Positions 15,165 through 22,615 of a stretch of 35,872 nucleotides of DNA are shown in pieces. A program made the position numbers and the translations under genes. Below the pieces are notes generated by a model. The model saw only the letters and a list, made by a program, of their open reading frames with translations, was not told the DNA's origin and ran no database searches. Every line of letters starts with the position of its first letter. Positions within the stretch are counted from its first letter, which is position 1. The stretch is from assembly GCA_003224525.1 (NCBI GenBank), contig QHZB01000198.1, forward strand, positions 1 through 35,872, read 5' to 3'. Source of the DNA: Acidobacteriota bacterium. Lineage in GTDB: Bacteria; Acidobacteriota; Terriglobia; Acidiferrales; UBA7541.

Positions 15165-16430
15165 ATGGTGAGAAGCCGCTATACGGTCAGCTTGGTGTTC
15201 CTTACTTTTTTCGTGATCTCCTTGCTGACCAATATCCTTGGTCCCATTGTGCCGGACATTATCACCAGTTTTCACGTGAGTCTGACTGCCGCGGGTTTTC
15301 TGGCCTTTGCCTTTTTCATCGCTTATGGAGTGATGTCCATACCTGCCGGTTTTTTGGTGGAACGATTCACCGAAAAACCTGTGATGGTGCTGGCCTTCTT
15401 GGCAGGGACGCTGGGATCACTGAGTTTCGCATTGTTCCCCGGATATCGCGTTGCCATCATTTCCTATTTCACCATCGGCGCTGGCATGGCCGTTCTGCAG
15501 GTGGCCATCAACCCGTTGTTGCGGGTCGCGGGCGGGGAAGAACACTACGCATTCAATTCGACTTTGGCCCAATTAGTTTTCGGAAGCGCATCATTTGTCA
15601 GTCCGCGAATTTACTCTTATCTTGTGCTAAATCTCAAGGATCCTTCGCCCGATCAAAATATCGTTTTGCGCATCCTGCGGTGGCTGACGCCCGCAGAATT
15701 GCCATGGGCTTCGATCTACTGGATTTTCGTTGTTTCCGCCATAACGATGGTGGTCGTTTTATTCTTTGCTAGGTTCCCAAAAGTTCAGCACACCGCCGAA
15801 GAGCGTGCGGGGTCTTTGAACATGTACCGATCCCTGGCGCGCCAACGGGTTGTGTGGCTTTACTTTGCGGCGATGTTTGCTTACGTGGGCTGTGAACAAG
15901 GCACCGCCGATTGGATGTCGAGCTTTCTGAACCAGTATCACGGTTTTGATCCTCATACCACGGGTGCTGCAGCGGTTTCCTGGTTCTGGGGCTTACTCAC
16001 GGCGGGTTGTTTAGTGGGGATGTTATTGTTGAAGATCTTCGATAGCCGCAAGGTGCTCATGGGTTCATCCATAGGGGCTCTGTTCTCTTTGTCTGCAGCC
16101 TTGTTTGGATCCGCAAAGGTTTCCGTAATTGCTTTTCCCGCAGTCGGTCTGTTTGCCTCGGTAATGTGGCCTATCGTAGTGTCGCTGGCTCTCAATTCCG
16201 TCGAGGAGTTCCACGGTTCTTTCTCAGGCATTTTGGGTACCGGAATCATAGGCGGAGCGATAGTGCCGGTGATCATTGGGCGCATCGGAGACTACGCTGG
16301 ACTGCGTAGCGGCTTGGCATTTCTCTATGTTATGTTTGGGTTTGTCCTCAGCGTTGCCTTCTGGGCGCGACCAGTGATCAACAATGCCACCATTCGTCTC
16401 AAGAAAGCGTCTGCTGAGCTTTTAGATTGA
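15165..16430 (+). CDS. MFS sugar transporter (FucP/glucose-galactose porter-like)
   Basis: The 421-residue product is hydrophobic throughout with about 12 membrane segments. It opens 'SLVFLTFFVISLLTNILGPI' and has the pattern of the FHS/FucP branch: 'FFIAYGVMSIPAGFLVERF' in helix 2/loop 2-3, 'ALFPGYRVAIISYFTIGAGM' and 'QVAINPLLRVAGGEEHYAF' around helices 3-5. ATG 15165 has AAAGG five bases upstream; an ATG at 15090 would add a basic, non-membrane tail. It closes the five-gene set starting at 10541 and probably imports the sugar or keto-sugar that the exported enzymes release, with a proton as coupling ion in this family. Confidence 0.9.
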   Translation: MVRSRYTVSLVFLTFFVISLLTNILGPIVPDIITSFHVSLTAAGFLAFAFFIAYGVMSIPAGFLVERFTEKPVMVLAFLAGTLGSLSFALFPGYRVAIISYFTIGAGMAVLQVAINPLLRVAGGEEHYAFNSTLAQLVFGSASFVSPRIYSYLVLNLKDPSPDQNIVLRILRWLTPAELPWASIYWIFVVSAITMVVVLFFARFPKVQHTAEERAGSLNMYRSLARQRVVWLYFAAMFAYVGCEQGTADWMSSFLNQYHGFDPHTTGAAAVSWFWGLLTAGCLVGMLLLKIFDSRKVLMGSSIGALFSLSAALFGSAKVSVIAFPAVGLFASVMWPIVVSLALNSVEEFHGSFSGILGTGIIGGAIVPVIIGRIGDYAGLRSGLAFLYVMFGFVLSVAFWARPVINNATIRLKKASAELLD

Positions 16431-16466
16431 TGGGAACTGTTTCGCAGAGATGCACTCAGAGTCCCC

Positions 16467-16549
16467 TGGCTGAAAAACTCTAAGTGCTTTATCTGGCATC
16501 GCTTAGGGACAAGGACCTTATATCAGTCATTGGGCCTACTAGCTGTGCC
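16467..16549 (+). repeat. Hairpin repeat, copy B
   Basis: Arms CTCTAAGTG (16478-16486) and CGCTTAGGG (16500-16508) pair over 9 bp (two G-T pairs) around the 13-base loop CTTTATCTGGCAT, followed by ACAAGGA, TTATATC and AGCTGTGCC. This is the same arrangement as at 5311-5388, in the same orientation. One G-C pair of copy A is absent from both arms here, and the A-C mismatch of copy A is a G-C pair here. Its right end overlaps the last codons of the metallo-hydrolase gene. No tRNA sequence adjoins this copy. Confidence 0.55.
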
Positions 16550-17375
16550 ATTGTTCGCCGCAGCGTAGCACCCTGAAGGGCTGTCCTAACTTGCGGCATT
16601 CGTGGATGAATTCGTCCGGCGAAGCGCTATTGAATTCGAACATTTCGAAATGGCACGGTATGACCAGTTTCGCCTCCATGTCTTTTGCCAACTTAGCCGC
16701 TTCGCGTCCGAATAAATTGCCCGGAACGCGCCGTTCTAGCGCCCGTCCGTTAATGGGAAGGAGCGCGACGTCTGTTCTGAAGGGCCGCAGTTTTTCTGCC
16801 ATTCCTTCGTATCGGACGGTGTCACCGCTGTGGTAAATCGTCCAGCCGCCGAATTCGAGAACATATCCCAAGTACTTCGCGCGACCGTGTTCATCTCGTT
16901 CCACTGTTTCGTGGGCCGACGCGATGCCGGAAAATCTGATCCCCGAGATTTCCACCGAAGTTCCATCGTCTACGCCAATCGGAATTGCAGGGTCAATCTT
17001 CAGCCGATCTGCCACAAATGCCCGATTGGCTTCCGCAACCACAAGTTTCAGGCTTGGGTTTGCCGCAAGGATCGGACGGAGTGTTTCCGCATCGAGATGA
17101 TCCGTGTGGTTGTGCGTGGAAGCGGCGATATCCGCCATCGAGAGACGCGCGGGATCAATTACCAGCTCCGTCATCCGGACGTGAGGTTTGTCAGTTTGTT
17201 TGTACTTCTTGGTCAGCGAATCTGAAAGATAGGGATCGAGCAGGACGTGTATTCCCTGCCATTGCAGCAGGAAGCCACTCTGTCCCAGCCACCACAAACG
17301 AAAACTGCCGTCGCGCCGATCGGAGGCGTGAATGTCTGCGAGCAGCGCGACGTGGGACTGGAAAGGCCGGATCAC
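16539..17375 (-). CDS. UlaG-like metallo-beta-lactamase-fold hydrolase
   Basis: Starting at GTG 17375, which overlaps the previous gene's TGA by 4 bases, the protein has 278 residues; an ATG at 17447 would add 24 residues inside the upstream gene. It begins 'LWWLGQSGFLLQWQGIHVLL', carries the metal motif 'STHNHTDHLDA' (H88, H90, D92, H93), and later 'IYHSGDT' and 'KLVIPCHFEMFEFN' with further ligands. This is the layout of UlaG/L-ascorbate-6-phosphate lactonase and related hydrolases, which open sugar lactones or cleave phosphodiesters. As the last gene of a four-gene overlapping sugar operon, a lactonase role fits, with substrate unknown. Confidence 0.88.
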   Translation of the reverse strand: MIRPFQSHVALLADIHASDRRDGSFRLWWLGQSGFLLQWQGIHVLLDPYLSDSLTKKYKQTDKPHVRMTELVIDPARLSMADIAASTHNHTDHLDAETLRPILAANPSLKLVVAEANRAFVADRLKIDPAIPIGVDDGTSVEISGIRFSGIASAHETVERDEHGRAKYLGYVLEFGGWTIYHSGDTVRYEGMAEKLRPFRTDVALLPINGRALERRVPGNLFGREAAKLAKDMEAKLVIPCHFEMFEFNSASPDEFIHECRKLGQPFRVLRCGEQWHS

Positions 17376-18478
17376 GAGAGTCCAAGTTCTCTCCGCACAA
17401 TGGATACACCGCTCACCATGTTGGCCAACTTCTGCCTTGCTGCCCAACGGGCCGTTTGACTGAGTCCGCAGTCGGGCGCGAAGGAGAGTTTCTCCGCAGG
17501 CGCGTACTTCAGGCAGAGGCGCACCCGCTCGGCGACATCGCCCGGGGTTTCGATGTAATAGCTCTTTACGTCGATGATTCCGACAGCCACGTCAATACCC
17601 CGATCCGCGATCTCGCGAGTCAGCTCAATTTCCGCGAACTCACGGCTTGCCATTTCCAGGTGCATTTCATCCACGGGCAGTTCGAAGAATGCCGGGAAGA
17701 GCGGCGCATACCGCCGCAGACCAACCGCGCGGGCTTTGTAATTGCCGAAGCAAAGATGAGTAGAAAGGCGGCATTGTCCGAGGATCGGCTTGACGGTCTC
17801 GGCAAAGATCTTGACGAAGCGGCGAGGATCTTCGCGGTGCCCGTAGCAACTCATCGAGGGCTCGTCCAGTGTGATTTCGCGGCAACCGCAATGCACCAAC
17901 TGCTCAAGTTCTTCCCGCACAATCGGAATCAAGGCCTCAGTTATGTCCCAGCGGTCCTCGTAAGTACCGCCCGGATTGATTCGGCCGCTCAATGTATAGG
18001 GCCCCGGCACGCTGGCCTTCAACACCGGGCCGGGCGGCGCGACCTTCTGCAGCAGCCTGAACTCCCCCACCGCTCCCAGGCCGTGCTTGGAACGCAATTG
18101 TCCGGTGACCTCATATTTTCCGCGTTGATCGTGGGCGGGTGGGCCGAAACGGCGTGGCGAAGCCGGTGTAGAATCGAGGCCCTCCAGCCGGCCATAGAAC
18201 GACAGGTTGAAATCGTAACGGGTCTGCTCGCCATCCGTGATGACGTCTAATCCTGCGGCGAGCTGATCGTGGATCGCGGCGATCACGGCGTCAGTGCGAA
18301 ATTCTTCGATGTCGGCCTCACCGAATTGCTCCAGATGGGCGGACGCAAACTCGAGCCATCCCGGAAACGGATAGCTTCCGATCACCGTGGTTTGCAAAGG
18401 ACGGCGTTGTTTTCCCCGATCTCGGCCCATGGAATTGGCTTCCGGCGAAACCGTCGCCTTCTTTCTTGCGGGACTCAT
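17372..18478 (-). CDS. MetE C-terminal-domain-like zinc methyltransferase
   Basis: A 368-residue protein matching the catalytic (C-terminal) half of cobalamin-independent methionine synthase. Seen: 'VIGSYPFPGWLEF' at the start, 'ITLDEPSMSCYG' (205-ish), and all four zinc ligands of MetE: His241 and Cys243 in 'STHLCFGN', Glu275 in 'MHLEMASR', Cys337 in 'FAPDCGLSQTARW'. The N-terminal MetE half is absent, as in the archaeal/YxjG type. Known members move a methyl group to a thiol. Here the gene overlaps the SDR gene upstream (ATGA) and the metallo-hydrolase downstream (GTGA), with no methionine-pathway gene nearby, so it may act in sugar or thiol-conjugate metabolism. Which methyl donor and acceptor it uses cannot be told. 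Confidence 0.88.
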   Translation of the reverse strand: MSPARKKATVSPEANSMGRDRGKQRRPLQTTVIGSYPFPGWLEFASAHLEQFGEADIEEFRTDAVIAAIHDQLAAGLDVITDGEQTRYDFNLSFYGRLEGLDSTPASPRRFGPPAHDQRGKYEVTGQLRSKHGLGAVGEFRLLQKVAPPGPVLKASVPGPYTLSGRINPGGTYEDRWDITEALIPIVREELEQLVHCGCREITLDEPSMSCYGHREDPRRFVKIFAETVKPILGQCRLSTHLCFGNYKARAVGLRRYAPLFPAFFELPVDEMHLEMASREFAEIELTREIADRGIDVAVGIIDVKSYYIETPGDVAERVRLCLKYAPAEKLSFAPDCGLSQTARWAARQKLANMVSGVSIVRRELGLS

Positions 18479-19227
18479 TCGCTCACCGCCCAGCCGCCGT
18501 CGACTGTAACGATCTGGCCTGTGATCGGGCCGGAGTCACTGCGCAGCAGGAAGCAAGCGGTCTTGGCGACGTCCTCGGCGCTGAGCAAACCTTTGGTCAG
18601 AGGCTGTTTATGGGTCATATATTCTGTGATCTTCGGGTTTGCTTGCGCCCGGGCGCTCATCGGAGTACGCACCAGGCCAGGCGCAATCACGTTGATTCGG
18701 ATGCCGTCAGGAGCGTAGTACGCTGCCGCGGCCATGCTCATTGCCTCGATCGCTCCTTTGCTGGCGGCGTAACCCACGGTCGCAAAGTGGTCGCGCTGCG
18801 GGTGACGCGCCAGCACACTTCCGCAATTGAGAATAGCTCCGGCTTGCGCGCATTTCCTCCACACGCCAAGTACCTCACGGCACATCAGGAATGTGCCTTT
18901 GGCGTTCACATCCATCGCCAGGTCCCAGGCTGCAGACTTGCATTCGTGAAGCGGGCCATCGCCGGCCGAGCGCGCGCTGATACCCGCCACGTTGAAGAGA
19001 GCGTCAATTCTCCCGAATCGGTCCAGGCACGCAGCAACAGCATTCCGGACCGCAGGCTCATCGCTTACATCTGCGACCGCGACGCTCGCTTCGCGCAGCC
19101 CCGTCGCCAGGGAACGGCATTCCTGCTCGTTTAACCCGACGACAAACACTGGATTTTCGGCTGCCCATAAGCGCGCTGTGGCAGCCGCAATTCCCGACGA
19201 GCCGGTGACTAGGAGTACTTCCTTCAC
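18475..19227 (-). CDS. SDR-family NAD(P)-dependent dehydrogenase
   Basis: A classical short-chain dehydrogenase of 250 residues: cofactor motif TGSSGIA (8-14; the family's last Gly is Ala here), 'NVAGISARS' (NAG-type motif), Ser137 in 'NCGSVLA', the pair Tyr153/Lys157 in 'YAASKGAIE', 'IRINVIAPGLVRTPM', and the end 'SGPITGQIVTVDGGWAVSE'. It probably oxidises a sugar, polyol or hydroxy acid in the cytoplasm. It is second in a leftward operon, 6 bases after the SIS gene, and its TGA overlaps the ATG of the MetE-like gene. Confidence 0.92.
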   Translation of the reverse strand: MKEVLLVTGSSGIAAATARLWAAENPVFVVGLNEQECRSLATGLREASVAVADVSDEPAVRNAVAACLDRFGRIDALFNVAGISARSAGDGPLHECKSAAWDLAMDVNAKGTFLMCREVLGVWRKCAQAGAILNCGSVLARHPQRDHFATVGYAASKGAIEAMSMAAAAYYAPDGIRINVIAPGLVRTPMSARAQANPKITEYMTHKQPLTKGLLSAEDVAKTACFLLRSDSGPITGQIVTVDGGWAVSE

Positions 19228-19233
19228 TGCGCC

Positions 19234-20043
19234 CTATTCGAACAAGTGCTTGAGGCTTTGCCGATACGCCTCGTAGAACGTTTCCAGTTGCTCCGAGGCG
19301 CTGGTATTGCCGACGAACTGATGGCTCGGCAAAATGACCGGCTTCACTCCGCGCTTTAGCAGCGCCTCTGCGGCTGCACAGCGGATCATATTAATGATCA
19401 TTGCGCCTGTGATCGTGGAAACTGGCCCCGTTCTCCATTCAAGCCCATCCAACTCGAGGACACAATCACCCGCCGGACAAAGATTGTCGATAACGAGGTC
19501 GGCGCACTCAGTAAGCTTCTTCCCGGAAGAGTGCGCCGCTTTCGCTTCTTCAGAGTGGGCCTTGGAAACGATAGCGATCACCGGCAATCCCCGCGCTTGA
19601 GCGCCCATAGCCATTTCGACAACTACAGGTCGAATACCGCTAGTTGAAATAACGATAAAGGCATCATTCGGGCCAAAATGAAAACTCCGCAGAATCTGCT
19701 CGGCGTAGCCCTCGTAATTCTCCAGATAAAGCGGGGCGCGCAAGCCATTGGCTCCGATAATAGCTGCATGATTCGAAAGTGCGGCCTCCACCAGGGCCAC
19801 GAAGCCGGGGTAACAGCCTTGGCGCGGGGTCATCTCCTCGCACATCATCCTGGAGTGGCCGTTGCCGAAAAGAAAGACGAGCCCGCCGCGGGCCATCCGG
19901 TCCGCACACAATTCCGCCGCTTTCTGAATTACGTCTGCTTGCGTGCGCTTCAACTCCTGAAGCAGGTTCATGGCATGGTCATAGAACGCCGAGCCTGCCT
20001 GCTTGCCGGCGGGGACAGTGGTGTTGGGGGCTGGATCACGCAC
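19234..20043 (-). CDS. SIS-domain sugar isomerase-like protein (SIS_2/UPF0309 type)
   Basis: From GTG 20043 the protein has 269 residues; longer frames reach into the divergent promoter. It has a helical N-terminus ('AMNLLQELKRTQADVIQKAA'), the SIS core 'GLVFLFGNGHSRMMCEEMTP', the phosphate loop 'AFIVISTSGIRPVVVEMAM', and 'CADLVIDNLCPAGDCVLELD'. This is the single-domain SIS group found beside sugar kinases, which handle phosphosugars. AAAGGAG lies 13 bases before the GTG, longer than usual; ATG at residue 24 is an alternative. It heads the leftward operon SIS-SDR-MetE-like-metallohydrolase, opposite the ROK gene. Confidence 0.88.
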   Translation of the reverse strand: MRDPAPNTTVPAGKQAGSAFYDHAMNLLQELKRTQADVIQKAAELCADRMARGGLVFLFGNGHSRMMCEEMTPRQGCYPGFVALVEAALSNHAAIIGANGLRAPLYLENYEGYAEQILRSFHFGPNDAFIVISTSGIRPVVVEMAMGAQARGLPVIAIVSKAHSEEAKAAHSSGKKLTECADLVIDNLCPAGDCVLELDGLEWRTGPVSTITGAMIINMIRCAAAEALLKRGVKPVILPSHQFVGNTSASEQLETFYEAYRQSLKHLFE

Positions 20044-20143
20044 GGTTAGTTTTTGGCTCCTTTGCCGCAGGGGGAGGAGGCGCAAGGACGTCACCCTGCC
20101 CGCGCTGCGCGTCTTCGGCCATCTCCATATTGCCCGGTAGAAT

Positions 20144-20169
20144 TGCACAAAGTGGGTATAATGCACAAA
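20144..20169. promoter_or_regulatory. Divergent promoter region: -10 box inside an 8-bp direct repeat
   Basis: TGCACAAA occurs at 20144-20151 and again at 20162-20169, 18 bases apart, with a perfect TATAAT (20157-20162) between and touching the second copy. No good -35 sits 16-18 bases upstream, so activation by a factor bound to the repeat is plausible. The -10 box faces the ROK gene; transcription would start only a few bases before its GTG (20175), giving an almost leaderless message. The same site could control the leftward operon starting at 20043. Confidence 0.45.
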
Positions 20170-20174
20170 CCATC

Positions 20175-21149
20175 GTGAGCGAAAAACTCACTAGCGCTGA
20201 TTCTCGTGACCCGCTGGCAATTGGCGTTGACATTGGCGGAACCGCAATCAAAGCGGCTATCGTCGGAATACGGGGAAACCTGCTCGAGAGCTTTCTTGAA
20301 CCCTCGCCGCCCACCGCCTCTGCCTTGCATGCCTTCGTTCATTCGGTTTTGAAATCCGCCAAGGCTCCGGTACGGGGAATCGGCATTGGCTGCAAAGGGA
20401 TCATCGATGCCGGCTCCTCCCGCGTGAAGAGCTTGCCGGGAGACCTGCATTTCCTGGAAGGGCAGCTATTGAGCGAGGTGATCGCCGCTGGTGATGTGCC
20501 CGTCTGTGCCGAGAATGACGCGCGCACCGCGCTAATTGCCGAAGTGCTCTGGGGTGCCGCCCGCGGACGGCGAAATGTAGTCATGCTGACGCTGGGCACC
20601 GGGGTTGGCGGAGCGGCGTTGGTTGATGGCGTGATCCTTCGTGGAGCGGGGGGTGCCGCCGGCCACCTTGGTCATGTGACGCTTGATCCTCGGGGCGGGC
20701 TGTGTATTTGTGGCAACTACGGCTGTCTGGAGACGCACTTTTCGTCGCGCGCCATCGAATCGGATTATTGGGCCCACATGCACCGCGCCGCGCACGTGAA
20801 ACTTTCGAAGGGCAGCACCGGCCAGCCGCCTGATACCGAGGCTATCTTCCGTGCTGCCGCCGAGGGTGACGAAAGCGCGTGCTGTGTCATCGATCGGGCG
20901 CTGGAGTATCTGGGGGCCGCGCTGGTGAGTTTCCTGCACACCTTCGATCCCGAGATTGTCATCCTGGGAGGCAATATCGCGGCTGCCGGACCGCAATTGA
21001 TCGCTCCGATTCAGGACAAGATCGCGCGGCGGACAAAAATATTGCTGGGCCGGGAAGTTCCGATTGTATTTCAGAAAATTGTCGGCTATGGCGGTGTTGC
21101 CGGAGCGGCGGGGCTGGTTTTTCTGGAGCAGGGGTTATTGGCAATTTGA
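20175..21149 (+). CDS. ROK-family sugar kinase
   Basis: GTG 20175 gives a 324-residue kinase that starts 'SEKLTSADSRDPLAIG' and goes straight into the phosphate loop 'GVDIGGTAIKAAIV'. Also present are 'AENDARTALIAEVLWGAARG', 'MLTLGTGVGGAALVDG' and the zinc motif CICGNYGCLE (Cys177, Cys179, Cys184). No DNA-binding domain precedes it. An upstream extension to 19779 is out-of-frame antisense of the SIS gene. It leads the rightward operon ROK-MFS-GH2-PGI-ROK fragment and presumably phosphorylates the monosaccharide delivered by the adjacent transporter. Confidence 0.92.
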   Translation: MSEKLTSADSRDPLAIGVDIGGTAIKAAIVGIRGNLLESFLEPSPPTASALHAFVHSVLKSAKAPVRGIGIGCKGIIDAGSSRVKSLPGDLHFLEGQLLSEVIAAGDVPVCAENDARTALIAEVLWGAARGRRNVVMLTLGTGVGGAALVDGVILRGAGGAAGHLGHVTLDPRGGLCICGNYGCLETHFSSRAIESDYWAHMHRAAHVKLSKGSTGQPPDTEAIFRAAAEGDESACCVIDRALEYLGAALVSFLHTFDPEIVILGGNIAAAGPQLIAPIQDKIARRTKILLGREVPIVFQKIVGYGGVAGAAGLVFLEQGLLAI

Positions 21150-21204
21150 AGCGAAGATTGGGCACGCGTCCTGGGCGGAGTGAAATAACGGTCGCGGCTA
21201 CAAT

Positions 21205-22584
21205 GTGACTATGGATTCAACTACACAGACGCCCGGATACGTTGAGCAAGTGCGGAAAGGCTCAGCCCGCTACCTTTACCTGCCAGCGATGGTAGCCGCT
21301 ATTGGCGGTTTGCTGTTCGGCTTTGACACGGCTGTGATTAACGGCGCGATCGTCTTCATCAAGCAACAGTTCGGGTTGAGCGACTCGCAAACCGAAATCG
21401 CCGCCAGCAGCCTTCTTCTGGGATGCGTTGTCGGAGCCAGCGTGGCGGCCTTCACCAGCGACCGCTTTGGAAGGAAGCGGGTCCTGCTGGGTGCGGCGGC
21501 GTTGTTCACAGTTTCTTCCATAGGTGCGGCGCTTCCGCGTAATCTGATTGAGTTTGCCGTCGCCCGGCTCCTGGGCGGTGTAGCCATCGGAATCGCCTCA
21601 ACGCTTTCGCCCTTGTACATCGCAGAGATCTCGCCGGCACGGAAGCGCGGTCTGCTGGTGTCGCTCAATCAGTTGGCGATTGTCAGCGGAATTCTGTTGT
21701 CCTACAGCGTCAATTACCTGCTTACCGGTGCGGGACCCGCAAACTGGAGATGGATGTTCGCAGCCGCAGCGCTTCCCTCCGTGCTTTTCTTCCTAACGCT
21801 GCTTTTCATTCCCGAGAGTCCACGCTGGCTGATGCAAAAAAGCCGAGAGCAAGAAGCGGAACACTTTCTCGCGCAGATCGTTGGTCCGCAAGCCGCCGCC
21901 GGAGAAATTGAAGCCATCCGTGCCGCCATTTCAGAAGAGAGCGGAGACCTGCTGGATCCGGCGTTTCGGAAGGCCCTGCTCATTGCCATAGCGATCGCCC
22001 TCTTTAGCCAGTTCACCGGCATCAACACCATCATCTACTACGGCTCGCTCGTCTTCCTGGAGCATGTACCGCGCCAGACTGCCAGCACCGCGCTGTGGGC
22101 GAACGTCATTATCGGGGCGATCAATTTTGTGGCTACCATCGTGGGAATGCTTCTGATTGACCGCTCTGGACGAAAGCCACTCCTGATGTCGGCTTTCGCG
22201 GGAATGGCTCTTTCCCTCGTCGCTGTTTCAGTGGCAATTCATTTTCAAGCCGCGGGCGCAATCGTCTTGATTTTTGTCCTTACCTACGTGGCATGCTTTG
22301 CGGTCGGGGTGGGTACCGGGACCTGGGTGATGATGTCGGAAATCTGCCCAACGCGAGTACGGGGCCGTGCGATGTCGGTCGCTACCGTCGCCCTTTGGTG
22401 CGGGACACTCCTGGTTACTTTGACATTCCTTTCGCTGGTTAACCTGTTTACTGCTTCTGGTGTTTTTCTGCTCTACGCAACGGTCTCGATCGCCGCGTTC
22501 CTCTTTGTCTGGCGGAGGATTCCAGAAACCAAGGGGCGGACGTTGGAGGAAATCGAGAAGTGGTGGCTGGCTCAGAGGGGTTGA
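21205..22584 (+). CDS. MFS sugar porter (xylose/galactose:H+ symporter-like)
   Basis: A 459-residue (457 if ATG 21211 is used) 12-helix transporter with all sugar-porter signatures: 'GGLLFGFDTAVINGAI' in helix 1, 'SDRFGRKRVLLGAA' in loop 2-3, 'YIAEISPARKRGLLVSLNQ' after helix 4, 'FIPESPRWLM' before the central loop, 'FTGINTIIYYG' in helix 7, 'LIDRSGRKPLL' in loop 8-9 and 'VPETKGRTLEEIE'-type end ('RIPETKGRTLEEIEKWW'). It lies 55 bases after the ROK gene and 31 before the GH2 gene. Substrates of the family are hexoses, pentoses and inositols taken up with protons. Confidence 0.93.
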   Translation: MTMDSTTQTPGYVEQVRKGSARYLYLPAMVAAIGGLLFGFDTAVINGAIVFIKQQFGLSDSQTEIAASSLLLGCVVGASVAAFTSDRFGRKRVLLGAAALFTVSSIGAALPRNLIEFAVARLLGGVAIGIASTLSPLYIAEISPARKRGLLVSLNQLAIVSGILLSYSVNYLLTGAGPANWRWMFAAAALPSVLFFLTLLFIPESPRWLMQKSREQEAEHFLAQIVGPQAAAGEIEAIRAAISEESGDLLDPAFRKALLIAIAIALFSQFTGINTIIYYGSLVFLEHVPRQTASTALWANVIIGAINFVATIVGMLLIDRSGRKPLLMSAFAGMALSLVAVSVAIHFQAAGAIVLIFVLTYVACFAVGVGTGTWVMMSEICPTRVRGRAMSVATVALWCGTLLVTLTFLSLVNLFTASGVFLLYATVSIAAFLFVWRRIPETKGRTLEEIEKWWLAQRG

Positions 22585-22615
22585 CAGATCTTTTTGGGGC
22601 CTCTGGAAACGGGAA

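Noticed and set aside
16985-18250. A 421-residue plus-strand frame
   Set aside because: It lies opposite the metallo-hydrolase and MetE-like genes, whose motifs are unambiguous on the minus strand.
18466-19134. A 222-residue plus-strand frame
   Set aside because: Antisense of the SDR gene; it has no recognisable motif.
19779-20174. N-terminal extension of the second ROK kinase
   Set aside because: The extension is antisense to the SIS gene and the divergent promoter; the ROK phosphate loop starts about 16 residues after GTG 20175.
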